In this document: positions 23,941-33,970 of the stretch, one piece after another
Position numbering within the stretch: the stretch's first letter is position 1
How the letters are laid out: each line of letters starts with the position of its first letter
Origin: an uncultured Bacteroidales bacterium
GTDB lineage: Bacteria; Bacteroidota; Bacteroidia; Bacteroidales; UBA4417
Reading direction: 5' to 3'
DNA length: 64,000 nucleotides
Assembly (NCBI GenBank): GCA_903879715.1
Contig: CAIRMR010000186.1
Span: forward strand, 1 to 64,000
Translations under genes and position numbers: made by a program
Notes under the pieces: model-generated
Databases searched by the model: none
What the model was told of the DNA's origin: nothing
Seen by the model: the letters and a program-made list of their open reading frames with translations, nothing else

Positions 23941-26631
23941 TCACTTCAAAGGAGTAAGCGCCTTTGCAATTTGTTCGCCGATTCCGATTTTATACCCTTC
24001 GGAATAATAAACAAGATTACCGCTTTTATCGGTGATTACAATTACCGGAAGGCTTTCGCCACAATTCCTGTTTCGCAGATGGCTGATTTCCGTTAACAAT
24101 TTTGCGCCTTTGTCATAGGCGAATTTGCTTTGCGATGGAAGGTCAGCGAATTTGGATGACTTAAACGCCGCGCTAACTTTGTCGTTGGCAAACAGGAAAA
24201 CTACTCCACCATTCCATTTTTCGATTAAATCCTTAACCGCAGGAATATCTGCCAATACATGTTTTGATGGTTCTTTATCCGGATCAATCCAGATCAGAAT
24301 CGCACCTTTTTGAGCAGATAAACTATTAAGAGGAAGATTCTCGTTAGTCGGATACTTATTGAATTTGTAAGCATCCGTATTTATTTTCGCCCAGGGTTCG
24401 GCAGGTGTAAAATCCTGTCGGATTTCCACTTTTACATCCGGTGTAACTTTAGCCGGTACTTCAAAAAAAGTGACAGATGAAAGAACACTTCCGTCGGATT
24501 GCCTGTTTCCGGTTACGAGTAAATATTTTCCTGCTTCTACTTCAGTACTGGTCCCAAACTCGCTGATTTTCATGCCATAATCGAACTCTAACGTCCGGTA
24601 AACTCCGGCATTGTAGCGTGCGATTGTAAAATTGATGGCATATTTCGGATCAAGACTTTCATCAGAATTAACGAAATGAATAAAGCCTTTTTCTGCAATA
24701 TTTTCTGTAACGGGTTCGAATGCTACATTTATCCATTCACTTCCGTTGTGGTATTGTGGCATGCTGGTTGCTGGATTTATGCGGGCCGCATGACCCAGGC
24801 TGCGGCATACAGCAACAAAGAAAATATCCCGCGAATGCCTGTCAGCCACTTTTAACTCGAAAACTCCTTTTGGTGACAAGGGCGCACGAGAATGGAGATT
24901 TGCTGTTTCATCAATCTTAATATTTGTCTTGATCCAATCAACCAGGACGTTTACATCTGATTTAAACTGCATGATGAAATCATATTCAAATTGTTTTTGC
25001 AGAAATGCACGCCAGGGAAGCATCATCTCATTTGAGATGCGTCCGCTCATCACAAAGCGCGCAAAGAACTCTTTGTCCTGGCTTGATGCCGGGTTGTTGT
25101 AGTTAAATGAATTTGTCAGGTGATCCTTAAGTATTTCGGCTTTGGTGTCGCGAATATGTTTCTCCGAAATTACCTCCAGCATCCATGTAGCCCATTCTTT
25201 CTGGAAACTTGGAGTTCCGGTAATGAAATCTGAAATTTCCTGCCAGTTGCCATAGCTTTTAGTAAAGATTGGTAAAAGTTTTTCAGCACTTAATCCTTGT
25301 TCTGCAGCAAATTTTGCTACCCAGACAGAATCTTTAAATGTTGCCATGTAACCTGTCCGTATCGAATCTTCCGCCTGAAGCCTCAATGTATTATGATCCC
25401 GATCTTTTTGAGTGACTTTCGTGAGCAACGGATTTTTCTCCACAGGAGGAATAAAGTCGAAATTCTCAGCCAGGCCAGGTGTATGCTTATCTGTGATAAC
25501 AACGGTAACAGAGTCCATTTTATCAACCGAAATCTTTTTATAACCCCATTTTTCGCCCTCATATGCCCAGATCAATAAGTCGCCAAGCCCGGTAATAATT
25601 GTGCTGATTCCATTCTGATCCGTGGTTCCCTTTGCTATCGGGTAAAATTCAGCATAGTTATAAAGCTGGTATTCGACGTGGGCATTCGCTACGGGCGTGT
25701 TATTCGTTGAAATCACTTTTACAAAAATGCTTTTTGCCGCGGCGTAATTCTGAATCAGGTTGAGTTCGGCAAAACGTTCCTGTTTATCGATAACCGGCTC
25801 ATTTCCATGATAAGCACCGTAAGCACGAGTGTGCACCAACATTGCTCTTCGGGCAGGTTCGGCAAACCATCCCATATTTACATCGGGTTCCGGTTCGCAT
25901 GCACCCATGAAATACCATTTCCCATCGATCCATGCTTCAACCCAGGCATGATTATCATCGCTATGAGCCCATCGCGGAGTATAAACCTGGCGTGCAGGAA
26001 TTCCAACCGTTCGCAAAGCGGTTACCGTAAATGTTGATTCCTCGCCACATCGCCCAAAGGACGTTTTTACAGATGCAAGCGGCGAACTTGTTCGGTCATC
26101 GGATCCACGGTATGTTACTTTTTCATGGCACCAATGGTTAACTTCCAGGGCCGCGTCGTGCATATTCATTCCTGCAATTCGCTTTTTGATTTCATCATAC
26201 ATCACTACCCTGAACTGATCCAGGTTTTCGTTGTTGACACGTATTGGAAGTACGAAATGAAGAAAAATATCTTCCGGAACAACCTTTCCCCACGTCATTT
26301 CATTACGGGCTTTGATCACAGTCTTCACCTGCTGAAAGAAAAAATCCCCGTTATAATCAGCCATATCGCTTAGTGGCATATAAGCATACAAATATTCAAG
26401 CGCCTGCTTTTCATCCGCCTGCATTGGACTTTTAAACACATCAAAAAGTTGCTCACTCCGGCTTTTTGCCAATTGTTGCTGCTTCTGAAGCATGATCTGC
26501 ATATCAGTAAGAGTTTTGCTATCATTAATAAGCTGTGCCTGGGATGTATAACCCAAAATAAGCAGCAGAAATAACAGGGTAATATTTCCGGATATCAGTC
26601 TAAATGAGAACCAATTGACAAAATTTTTCAT
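23941..26631 (-). CDS. Transglutaminase-like domain protein
   Basis: An 896-residue exported protein (signal anchor near residues 12-33, ending SQAQ). A transglutaminase-like catalytic core lies at about 185-260: C195 in SFGRCGEESTFT, H228 in SDDNHAWVEAW and D250 in CEPEPDVN form the expected triad. Downstream are a carboxypeptidase-like beta domain (about 300-370), a helical region, and a thioredoxin-like C-terminal part (about 770-896; ILIWIDPDKEPSKHVL, PVIVITDKSGNLVYYSEGY) without a CxxC pair. Activity as peptidase or amidase in the periplasm is inference. It lies between GH97 and GH92 on the same strand, 54 bases before GH97. Confidence 0.83.
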   Translation of the reverse strand: MKNFVNWFSFRLISGNITLLFLLLILGYTSQAQLINDSKTLTDMQIMLQKQQQLAKSRSEQLFDVFKSPMQADEKQALEYLYAYMPLSDMADYNGDFFFQQVKTVIKARNEMTWGKVVPEDIFLHFVLPIRVNNENLDQFRVVMYDEIKKRIAGMNMHDAALEVNHWCHEKVTYRGSDDRTSSPLASVKTSFGRCGEESTFTVTALRTVGIPARQVYTPRWAHSDDNHAWVEAWIDGKWYFMGACEPEPDVNMGWFAEPARRAMLVHTRAYGAYHGNEPVIDKQERFAELNLIQNYAAAKSIFVKVISTNNTPVANAHVEYQLYNYAEFYPIAKGTTDQNGISTIITGLGDLLIWAYEGEKWGYKKISVDKMDSVTVVITDKHTPGLAENFDFIPPVEKNPLLTKVTQKDRDHNTLRLQAEDSIRTGYMATFKDSVWVAKFAAEQGLSAEKLLPIFTKSYGNWQEISDFITGTPSFQKEWATWMLEVISEKHIRDTKAEILKDHLTNSFNYNNPASSQDKEFFARFVMSGRISNEMMLPWRAFLQKQFEYDFIMQFKSDVNVLVDWIKTNIKIDETANLHSRAPLSPKGVFELKVADRHSRDIFFVAVCRSLGHAARINPATSMPQYHNGSEWINVAFEPVTENIAEKGFIHFVNSDESLDPKYAINFTIARYNAGVYRTLEFDYGMKISEFGTSTEVEAGKYLLVTGNRQSDGSVLSSVTFFEVPAKVTPDVKVEIRQDFTPAEPWAKINTDAYKFNKYPTNENLPLNSLSAQKGAILIWIDPDKEPSKHVLADIPAVKDLIEKWNGGVVFLFANDKVSAAFKSSKFADLPSQSKFAYDKGAKLLTEISHLRNRNCGESLPVIVITDKSGNLVYYSEGYKIGIGEQIAKALTPLK

Positions 26632-26694
26632 GAGTGTTGTTTTAAGCTTATAATTTTTATTGAGGCAGCAATTAAGTTCAGGAAAATTATATTC

Positions 26695-26877
26695 GTAGCT
26701 AATCAGTTCATTTAAGTCATTGCCAAACAGATATATGCCACAGATTACGCCGATTACACAGACAAATATTCAGTGACTAGGATCAAACTCCATATAAGAA
26801 ACTGCTGAAAGCAGTTTAAATCTGTGAAATCTGCGAAATCTGTGGCAAAATTGTCTTTTACGCAGGCTGATCAATAT
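26695..26877. mobile_element. MITE-like palindromic element, copy 2
   Basis: The left end GTAGCTAATCAGTTCATTTAA matches the inverted right ends of copies 1 and 3. The inner arms are ATGCCACAGATTACGCCG and AATCTGTGGCAAAA, with AAACTGCT/AGCAGTTT at the centre (about 26803-26820). It fills the 266-base spacer between the transglutaminase and GH92 genes. Confidence 0.7.
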
Positions 26878-26897
26878 CTTATTCCCAAATCCTCAAA

Positions 26898-29843
26898 TCA
26901 TTTAATGATAATCTCATCCGCAAACACCCACGCCGCAGCACCCTGGCCTTTATGACCCGGAGGGCAGTTTCCGATATTAGTAGCAACAACTTTTATATAC
27001 CTCGCATTTACAGGCTTACTGTTCATCCCGAAGGTTTTTGTAATAGCTCCTTCTTCTGTTTGTGGCACATCATTTTTTATTATTCCTGCAGAACTGTAAT
27101 CTGTTCCGTTTTCGGAAACAAAAAACTCAACCTGCGAAGGCATAAAAAGCCACGAATTGATGTCTTGCAGGAAACCGGCACCAAATGTGGATACATGTTT
27201 TACTTCCCTCAGATCAATTATTGCTTCCAGGTTCACTTTCTCAAATCCCAGCCAACCGCCAACCCTGAAATCAGGTGAACAACGTATGCCATCGATCAGG
27301 TTAGTTACCCCGCCGCTGGAGTATTGATTCGCCGGAGGATAAATGAGCTTTATATCTTTATCATCTGTCATTTTAACAAATTCGGAAGTTACTACTGAAC
27401 TTACACTGCCATCTTTCTGGGCATAGAATTTAATGTTGGAAGTATGGTCAATTGTGAAGGGCGCCAGGTAAGGTTGCGTTAAAGTCTTTCCGTCAGCTCC
27501 TGTTAAACTGTAAAAAACAGATGCTCCCGCAGGTCCTGTGATTGTGATCGTTTTTTTGTCCTTAAATGATTTTGTAGCATCCAGGATAGCCGGTGCGGGA
27601 ACAATCAGATTGTCGGTAATAGCTGTAAAAGGTTCTTTGTCAATGCCAACTCCCCAAGTTTTATTCGGTTTGCTACCCATAGTGAAACTTAGTTCTCCGC
27701 CATTCATAATATCCGAATGTTTCAGAAATGAAGCATTATAGCTTTTGCCGTATAGTACAGCGGATTGGATATAAAAGTTGTTTGATGAAACAGCTTTGGC
27801 GTTAATAACAAAACTCCTGCCGTTCTCAAGGCTGATAATCACTTTGCTGAACCATGGTGTCCCGATTACATATTCATCGGTTCCGGGTGTAACCTGGTAA
27901 AATCCCATGGCGCTCATTACCGCCCAGGCCGACATCTGACCGCAATCTTCATTTCCGGTAAGTCCGTCAGGATTATTACGGTAGAAGATATTCATAATCT
28001 GGTGCACAAGTTTTTGCGTTTTCCAGGGTTGGTCGACAAACGGATAGAGGTAAGCGATATGGTGGCTGGGTTCGTTACCGTGCGCATATTGACCGATCAG
28101 GCCGGTAATATCACTCTGGTCGCGGCCCGAAGTTTTGGATGAAACGCTGAAAAGCTGATCCAGTTTTTTAGCCAGGTTAGGTTTGCCACCTTGCAGCTGA
28201 ATAAATCCATTCATATCCTGAACAGCCGTATAGCTGTATTGCCACGAATTGGCTTCGGTATAATTGAAATTAACCTCAAACGGATCAAAGGGATTAAACC
28301 AGCCACCATTGGACCTCCTGGCCCGCATAAACCCGGTTGATGGATCGAACATGTTTTTGAAGTTCTGCCCGCGTTTAATGAAATAGCTGTATTCGTCGGT
28401 TTTGCCTAATGATTTGGCAAATTGTGCAATACACCAGTCGTCGTAAGCATATTCCAGCGTTTTCGAAACACTCTCCGATTCATCTTCAGTTGAAATATAA
28501 CCATTCTTATCCAGCGCTTTAAGTCCAATATTTCCATCTCGCGTAGCGCTTTTGCGCATGGCCACAAATGCTTTTTCTGTATCGAAGCCTTTGATTCCTT
28601 TCAGATAGGCATCAACAATTACAGGAACTGAATGGTATCCGATCATGCAGAAAGTTTCGTTGCCGGCAAGTTCCCAAACCGGCAGCAATCCGCCCTGGTC
28701 GTATTGGGTAAGGAAAGTTTTAATATAATCCAACGTTCGTTTCTGATCGATAATAGTCATCAGCGGGTGACAGGCCCTGTAAGTATCCCAAAGCGAGAAA
28801 ACAGTGTAATTGGTAAAAGTATTGTCTTTATGAATTTTCAGATCACGGCCGCGATAGCTGCCATCCACGTCCATGTATGTGTTCGGATTTACCATGGTAT
28901 GATACAAAGCCGTATAGAAAACGGTTTTCTGCTGATCGGTTCCGCCTTCCACCTGTATTTTCGAAAGCTCCTTATTCCAGCTGGCTTTGGCATTGCCGCG
29001 AACCTGCGCAAAATCCCAGCCTGGAATTTCAGTTTCTAAATTGAGTCTCGCGCCGTCCTCATTCACGGCTGAAATTCCAACTTTAACATAAATCTTTTCA
29101 CCGGAGGAGGTATTAAAATGAAAAATGGCTTTAATATTTTTCTTGTTTTCTGCTGATTTAATTCCGGGTTGAGCTTGGTCGCCGACAGCAATTTCGTAAG
29201 AGGAAAAAGGTTTAGAAAACTCAGCAACAAAATATACATACTGGTTTTCTGCCCATGATCTGGAACGTCGTAACCCTTCAATTTGTGTATTGCTGATCAC
29301 TTTGATTGATGATTCCAGCACTTCGTCGCGGTGAAAAAGGTCGACAAGTATATTCGATTGGTTACCGGCAGAGAAGGTGTAACAATGCATTCCGGCTCTT
29401 GTGGTTGCAGTAAGTTCCGCTGTCACAGCATAATCATCAAGAACTACCTTATAATAACCAGGTTCTGATTTTTCGCTGCTGTGTTTGAAATGTGATCCAT
29501 ATCCCGGTTTTCCGTCCGAACCATTATTCCAACGGGTTTCTCCAGTTGTTGGCATAAACAGGATATCGCAAAGATCAGGAACACCGGTTCCGTTCAGGTG
29601 GGTATGCGAAAACCCGTAAATATAATTGTCATCGTAATGATACCCGCCACAGCCATCCCAGCCTTCGAGCCTGGTGTCAGGACTCAGCTGCACCATTCCA
29701 AATGGCATGGTAGCTCCGGGATAGGTATGCCCATGCCCGCCTGTTCCGATAAAAGTATTGACATATTCAGCCGGTGATTTCTGTGCCATCGCTACACACA
29801 AAAAAACTCCTGAAATGAATAGAAGTATTACTGCTTTTTTCAT
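26898..29843 (-). CDS. Glycoside hydrolase family 92 alpha-mannosidase
   Basis: A 981-residue secreted enzyme with signal peptide MKKAVILLFISGVFLCVAMA. The GH92 start motif VNTFIGTGGHGHTYPGATMP (residues about 28-47) and GFSHTHLNGTG are followed by the (alpha/alpha)6 catalytic domain with TGNEDCGQMSAWAVMSAMGF, where E632 and D633 lie in the calcium-dependent active site. GH92 enzymes remove alpha-linked mannose, often from N-glycans. After about residue 740 there are an FN3/chitobiase-like C-terminal domain and an F5/8 type C-like carbohydrate-binding domain (about 830-980), which make it longer than a bare GH92. Confidence 0.95.
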   Translation of the reverse strand: MKKAVILLFISGVFLCVAMAQKSPAEYVNTFIGTGGHGHTYPGATMPFGMVQLSPDTRLEGWDGCGGYHYDDNYIYGFSHTHLNGTGVPDLCDILFMPTTGETRWNNGSDGKPGYGSHFKHSSEKSEPGYYKVVLDDYAVTAELTATTRAGMHCYTFSAGNQSNILVDLFHRDEVLESSIKVISNTQIEGLRRSRSWAENQYVYFVAEFSKPFSSYEIAVGDQAQPGIKSAENKKNIKAIFHFNTSSGEKIYVKVGISAVNEDGARLNLETEIPGWDFAQVRGNAKASWNKELSKIQVEGGTDQQKTVFYTALYHTMVNPNTYMDVDGSYRGRDLKIHKDNTFTNYTVFSLWDTYRACHPLMTIIDQKRTLDYIKTFLTQYDQGGLLPVWELAGNETFCMIGYHSVPVIVDAYLKGIKGFDTEKAFVAMRKSATRDGNIGLKALDKNGYISTEDESESVSKTLEYAYDDWCIAQFAKSLGKTDEYSYFIKRGQNFKNMFDPSTGFMRARRSNGGWFNPFDPFEVNFNYTEANSWQYSYTAVQDMNGFIQLQGGKPNLAKKLDQLFSVSSKTSGRDQSDITGLIGQYAHGNEPSHHIAYLYPFVDQPWKTQKLVHQIMNIFYRNNPDGLTGNEDCGQMSAWAVMSAMGFYQVTPGTDEYVIGTPWFSKVIISLENGRSFVINAKAVSSNNFYIQSAVLYGKSYNASFLKHSDIMNGGELSFTMGSKPNKTWGVGIDKEPFTAITDNLIVPAPAILDATKSFKDKKTITITGPAGASVFYSLTGADGKTLTQPYLAPFTIDHTSNIKFYAQKDGSVSSVVTSEFVKMTDDKDIKLIYPPANQYSSGGVTNLIDGIRCSPDFRVGGWLGFEKVNLEAIIDLREVKHVSTFGAGFLQDINSWLFMPSQVEFFVSENGTDYSSAGIIKNDVPQTEEGAITKTFGMNSKPVNARYIKVVATNIGNCPPGHKGQGAAAWVFADEIIIK

Positions 29844-30182
29844 AATGCTTTCCGTAAATATTCAGTTATCAGACAGAGTGATTTTCACTATCAAACAGTA
29901 GCGTAAAAATACAATATTGCCTGATTTATCAATAGTTTTTTAAAGACTATCTGAAATTTCTTCTGCGGTAAAATAAGAGTCTGAAAAGTACAGGAACAGG
30001 AATTGATGCCCATTTGGAGCAGATGGAATACTCCTTGGATTATCATTTATCTGAGAAAAAGAATTTGCTTCTTCAATAAACTAAATCGAACTGATACAAA
30101 ACTCCCAGTAAGTTACGTAATAGAAATTGAAATACTGATTTTTGACGGAGGATTTCACGCTAAGTGAAATCCGCATTTGAAA
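29844..30182. other. 339-base spacer without a recognisable gene
   Basis: Between the GH92 start and the VOC gene stop I see no open frame of interest. A 9-bp hairpin (GGATTTCAC - GCTAA - GTGAAATCC, 30150-30172) lies 10 bases after the VOC stop codon (the gene reads on the minus strand) and may help end that transcript, though it lacks a T tract. Confidence 0.5.
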
Positions 30183-31253
30183 TCAATCCTTCACTTTGCT
30201 TATTCCCAGCATTTTAACTATAAAATCTGGCAAGTGTTTCGCAGGATTGCGTTTGCGGAGGTTCAGGTACCAGCCGAATTTTTTGAGAATCGGAACTTTA
30301 TGTGTTTCCACAAATTCAATTAAAGTGCCATCCGGATCTTCGATGTACGAAAAATGACCTGCGGCTTCACCCATATCAAAACTGTTTCCAAGCGAAGCAG
30401 AGCTATCAACAGTAAAAGGCGATCCCAGCCTGGCGCATTCTGTCTTTAATGCATCCATTCCCTGAATATCGTAGCAAAGGTGAATAAAACCAAGATCACC
30501 CCAGAACCGGTTTTCAAATATTTTGCGCGGAACCCTGCCTTCGACCTGCACCAGTTCAATTTCGCTTTTACCAAATAATTTTGCGAAAGCGCCCAAACGA
30601 GGTTTGCTGTTTTTAAGAATTACCCGGCGGAAGGTTGCATCAGCGCCTTTAAGCGATGTGAAATCATCGAATTTAGATGTTTTATCGGATACAACCTGAT
30701 CGTAACCAAGAATATCGGAATACACTTTAACTGATTTAGCTATATCCGTAACACCGATTATTACTCCATAAACTGAACCCGTATTTTTTTTCTCATTTAC
30801 ATACCAATTGTCCGATTCAATGATTTGGAAAATATTGTTGTATGGATCTGTCAGAAAGAAATGAGACCTTCCATCAGGATCAGTTGCAACCGTGCTTATA
30901 TTTAGTTTTTCGGCAGTAAACCAGGCATGTGTTTTGTGAACATCACGGGCCTTAATTTTTGCCGCGAATATTCCTAAATCGCCTAAAGCAGGTACAAATT
31001 TTGGTGGCTGTGGAATGCGTTCGGTATATTGCCATATCTCGAAACCGCCGCCACCACTCATGTTTAGCGCAAGCACAGCATGCCGTTTCTGCGGAACACC
31101 ACCGGTGTAAGGTAACATCAGGGCTGCTGTAGCACTTTCTTCAAACACTTTAATATCCATTCCCAGGTATTTGCGATACCATTTCCATGCTTCTGCCACA
31201 TTCGACACGCCGATGCCAAGCTGCTGTATTCCGCTGATTACAATATTATTCAT
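30183..31253 (-). CDS. VOC-superfamily protein with two glyoxalase-like domains
   Basis: A 356-residue soluble protein with two vicinal-oxygen-chelate modules. The first (about 5-150) begins GIQQLGIGVSNVAEAWKWYRK and contains HFFLTDPYNNIFQIIES; the second (about 155-320) begins GVIIGVTDIAKSVKVYSDILGYD and has GFIHLCYDIQGMDALK and YIEDPDGTLIEFVETHKVP. The histidine and glutamate positions typical of VOC metal sites are present in the second module. This layout is seen in 4-hydroxyphenylpyruvate dioxygenase-like and related proteins of Bacteroidota, but the reaction is not known. It is cytoplasmic and lies between repeat-filled spacers. Confidence 0.78.
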   Translation of the reverse strand: MNNIVISGIQQLGIGVSNVAEAWKWYRKYLGMDIKVFEESATAALMLPYTGGVPQKRHAVLALNMSGGGGFEIWQYTERIPQPPKFVPALGDLGIFAAKIKARDVHKTHAWFTAEKLNISTVATDPDGRSHFFLTDPYNNIFQIIESDNWYVNEKKNTGSVYGVIIGVTDIAKSVKVYSDILGYDQVVSDKTSKFDDFTSLKGADATFRRVILKNSKPRLGAFAKLFGKSEIELVQVEGRVPRKIFENRFWGDLGFIHLCYDIQGMDALKTECARLGSPFTVDSSASLGNSFDMGEAAGHFSYIEDPDGTLIEFVETHKVPILKKFGWYLNLRKRNPAKHLPDFIVKMLGISKVKD

Positions 31254-31261
31254 TCTTTAAA

Positions 31262-31480
31262 GAGGGGTTAGGTTTTAGGGATTAGGTTTTAGGGTTCAAA
31301 TGTTCAAAGGTTCAAAAGCTCTGCGTTCAAAGTTCAAAAGTTCAAATGCTTCGCGTTCAAAGGTTCAAGGTTCAAATGCTGCGCGTTCAAGGTTCAAATG
31401 TTCATTAAGAATTCACAATTCACAATTCACAAATCACAATTCACAATTCAAACATCCGAAATCCGAAATCCGACATCAGG
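31262..31480. repeat. Compound heptamer arrays of three unit types
   Basis: Three arrays follow in series: GGGGTTA, GGTTTTA, GGGATTA, GGTTTTA (from 31262); GTTCAAA/GGTTCAAA units with 7-8 bp spacing (31285-31400); then CACAATT, CACAATT, CACAAAT, CACAATT, CACAATT (31413-31447) and ATCCGAA, ATCCGAA, ATCCGAC to about 31475. The arrays end at the 3' end of the SDR gene. No gene is visible. Confidence 0.9.
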
Positions 31481-32306
31481 CATTTGGATCAATCCTCAGC
31501 GCAATCCAGTAAAAAAGCCATGGCGCGTATCGTTTCAGGTAGGCCATAATTAATTCTTTTCTTCCGACAAGAATCTGCTTTTTATTTTTTCTAATTGCCC
31601 TGTCGATTTTTGAAGCGCAGTATTCAACAGAAACCCCGTTTTCCTGCCCTTTGTCCATCTTGCCGTGTGTGTCGCCGGTGGAAGTAAGTGCACCATAAGA
31701 AAAGTTGGTTTTTACCCTTCCCGGGCAAACCATAAGTACATTGATTTTATCTTTATGATGTTCAAGTCTTAAGGTTTCAAAAAATCCATGTAGCGCATGC
31801 TTGGCTGCACAATACAATGAACGTTGCGGAAATCCGAACAATCCTGACAGACTGCTCATTACTACAATGGTTCCGCCACCGGTTTTTACCATAAACGGAA
31901 GTATTTTTGTAGTGAGTGTGGCGTGACCCCAGAAATCAGTTTCCAGAATCTTCCGGGCGACATCCGCAGGCGTTTCAATTATTAAAGATCGCTGTCCTAT
32001 GCCTCCTACATTAGCGAGAATATCAATTTTGGTAACCAGAGTCTGAACAGTATTTGCAGCTTCGGTAATTTCGTTTTCTATTGTCAGATTAAAAGGCACA
32101 ATGTGCGTCAGGGCTCCTTTCAATTCGCATTTTGCGGCGACAGGCTCCAGTTGTTCCTTTGAGAGCCCAGAAAGAACAATTGTAGTTCCGGACGCTGCCA
32201 ATTGTAAAGCCAAAGCTTCGCCTATTCCGGAGGATGCTCCGGTGATCCAGATATTTCGTGATGAGGAGGTGTTTTGTGTTTTGCGGTTTTGAGTTTCAGG
32301 TTTCAC
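31476..32306 (-). CDS. Short-chain dehydrogenase/reductase
   Basis: A 276-residue classical SDR with the nucleotide-binding motif ITGASSGIGEA (21-31), the NVGG segment (99-102), serine in VVMSSLSGLFG (about 149-159) and the catalytic YxxxK (Y165, K169 in SLYCAAKHAL). It would oxidise or reduce an alcohol or keto group with NAD(P)H; the substrate is unknown. The only start codon available in frame is a GTG at 32304-32306 that lies inside a small GTTTCAG-type heptamer repeat, so residues 1-16 (MKPETQNRKTQ..) look repeat-derived. Confidence 0.87.
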   Translation of the reverse strand: MKPETQNRKTQNTSSSRNIWITGASSGIGEALALQLAASGTTIVLSGLSKEQLEPVAAKCELKGALTHIVPFNLTIENEITEAANTVQTLVTKIDILANVGGIGQRSLIIETPADVARKILETDFWGHATLTTKILPFMVKTGGGTIVVMSSLSGLFGFPQRSLYCAAKHALHGFFETLRLEHHKDKINVLMVCPGRVKTNFSYGALTSTGDTHGKMDKGQENGVSVEYCASKIDRAIRKNKKQILVGRKELIMAYLKRYAPWLFYWIALRIDPNA

Positions 32307-32458
32307 GTTTCAGGGGTTCAGATTATAGGATTCGGGTAGTGATAAGTTTCATGTTTTGTGCTATTCAGGTATTGGGGATTTCCAATGTGGAGGTATAATG
32401 CTTTAGTTCTGCGGTTTTGGGATAACTAAACATGAAACCAGAAACCTGAAATATTTTT

Positions 32459-33895
32459 TTATGGTGTCTTCTCCTTTTTACTCTTTTCAAGAGCTTCTTC
32501 CCGTTTAATGATAACATTACTTATATCATCAATAAGAAGGAATTTCGTCAGGATTTTTTTATTTTCATCCAACAGGTACATTATGGGTGTGCTGCGTATA
32601 TCGTAAAGCGTGTGATAGTTTCCGCTTACACTCAGATGCCCGTTCACATTGATCCACGACATTTTGTTTTTTTTGATATAGGCTTTCCACTTCACAAATG
32701 AAGTATCCGTGCTTACTCCGTAAATTTCAAGGTTATACCTGGTGTGGAAATCGTCATAGAGTTTCAAAACCTTTGGCATTTCCTGCTGGCAATGACCGCA
32801 AGAGCTTTCCCAAAAAAACAATAGTGTATAACGTGCTTTGGTTGCCTGTAACGAATGAGCGACATTATTGGTATCGACCAGGATGAGTTCCGGTGCTAAC
32901 TTATCCAGCAACAAAGGTTCCAACGCATTTATACGTTTCAGGATATTGTCTTTGACTTCGGGATAAAGGTAGTCAACTTTGCCGGTCTCAAGGTATTTGC
33001 GAACTATGTAAACAAAAAGAGCATCATGTCCCATTACCTGTGAGGTTTCATATTTTAATGAAAGAAACCATGCCATATAGGTTTCCATTTCTTTGTTTAC
33101 AGATGCCAGTGTCATTACTCTGTCAATATCCTTTTCCAGTGAGTCACGCGTGGGTACTACCAGTTTATCTAAGTAAAAATCAATTTTCTGGGAAAATACA
33201 GGAGTATAAATCAGCCGTGGATCTGTAAAAGTGAAATTATCAAAATAATGTGCTTTATAGGTCGGATACAGTAGTGTTGAGTCAATCTTGCCTTCCGGGG
33301 AAGTGATGTACTGCATGTATTCAGGTTCATTGTTAGCTTTGACAAAATTAGCCGACAGAAACCCGGGGTTGGAAGTGTAGAAATTTTTTATAAATTCTTT
33401 TGCCTGCTTATCGATAGCTTCAATCCTGGATTTAACCATAGCAACGGAGTCTTTCCGGTCACGGTTGGCTTTCATCCAGTTGTTCAGAGGTTCTATTTCC
33501 TTTTGTTTTGATCCAAGGTATTTTATATAGGAATAAAATGCATTATTGTCATCAGAACCTTTAACCTGCATAGTATTGACAACATTTGCCGGGTCACAGG
33601 AAAATTCAATGTGCTGTGTTCCTGTCAGAAAAAAATCAAAATACTTGTTTTTATTTGTACCGGCAATAATGTACATTCCATCTTTCAGCTTTTCAGCTCC
33701 TTCGAAAACATAAAAGCCTTGTTTGTTCCTGTACGCTGTGTCGTCAAGATATTGTTTGCTGCCGTAATAGTGAGCAAGTAGTACCGATGTATCAGCAGAT
33801 CCTGTGAGTTTTAAGGTAATTTTGTATCCTTTTTCGGCAGCCAGCAAACCGCTGCTAAAGCATAAAGCAAATAGTAAAGCAACTGTGTTTTTCAT
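32459..33895 (-). CDS. Periplasmic thioredoxin-like (TlpA/AhpC-type) protein with DUF4369-like N terminus
   Basis: A 478-residue exported protein (signal peptide MKNTVALLFALCFSSGLLAA). The N-terminal beta domain (about 22-125) resembles DUF4369, the central part is helical (about 130-330, DUF5106-like), and the C-terminal thioredoxin fold has the redox motif CGHC at C366-C369 in FFWESSCGHCQQEMPK. It is probably a membrane-associated or periplasmic disulfide reductase; such proteins are abundant in Bacteroidota and their clients are rarely known. The spacer upstream of its start holds a 61-bp tandem repeat. Confidence 0.86.
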   Translation of the reverse strand: MKNTVALLFALCFSSGLLAAEKGYKITLKLTGSADTSVLLAHYYGSKQYLDDTAYRNKQGFYVFEGAEKLKDGMYIIAGTNKNKYFDFFLTGTQHIEFSCDPANVVNTMQVKGSDDNNAFYSYIKYLGSKQKEIEPLNNWMKANRDRKDSVAMVKSRIEAIDKQAKEFIKNFYTSNPGFLSANFVKANNEPEYMQYITSPEGKIDSTLLYPTYKAHYFDNFTFTDPRLIYTPVFSQKIDFYLDKLVVPTRDSLEKDIDRVMTLASVNKEMETYMAWFLSLKYETSQVMGHDALFVYIVRKYLETGKVDYLYPEVKDNILKRINALEPLLLDKLAPELILVDTNNVAHSLQATKARYTLLFFWESSCGHCQQEMPKVLKLYDDFHTRYNLEIYGVSTDTSFVKWKAYIKKNKMSWINVNGHLSVSGNYHTLYDIRSTPIMYLLDENKKILTKFLLIDDISNVIIKREEALEKSKKEKTP

Positions 33896-33970
33896 TTTCT
33901 GTATTCAGTTTTTCTTTTTGTGTTTTTCAAATATGTTTTTTCTTCTCTTAACTGATTGCATCTTTTTAAT

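Noticed and set aside
20229-29843. Classical polysaccharide utilisation locus
   Set aside because: GH97 and GH92 are present, but there are no SusC/SusD genes or dedicated regulators in the block.
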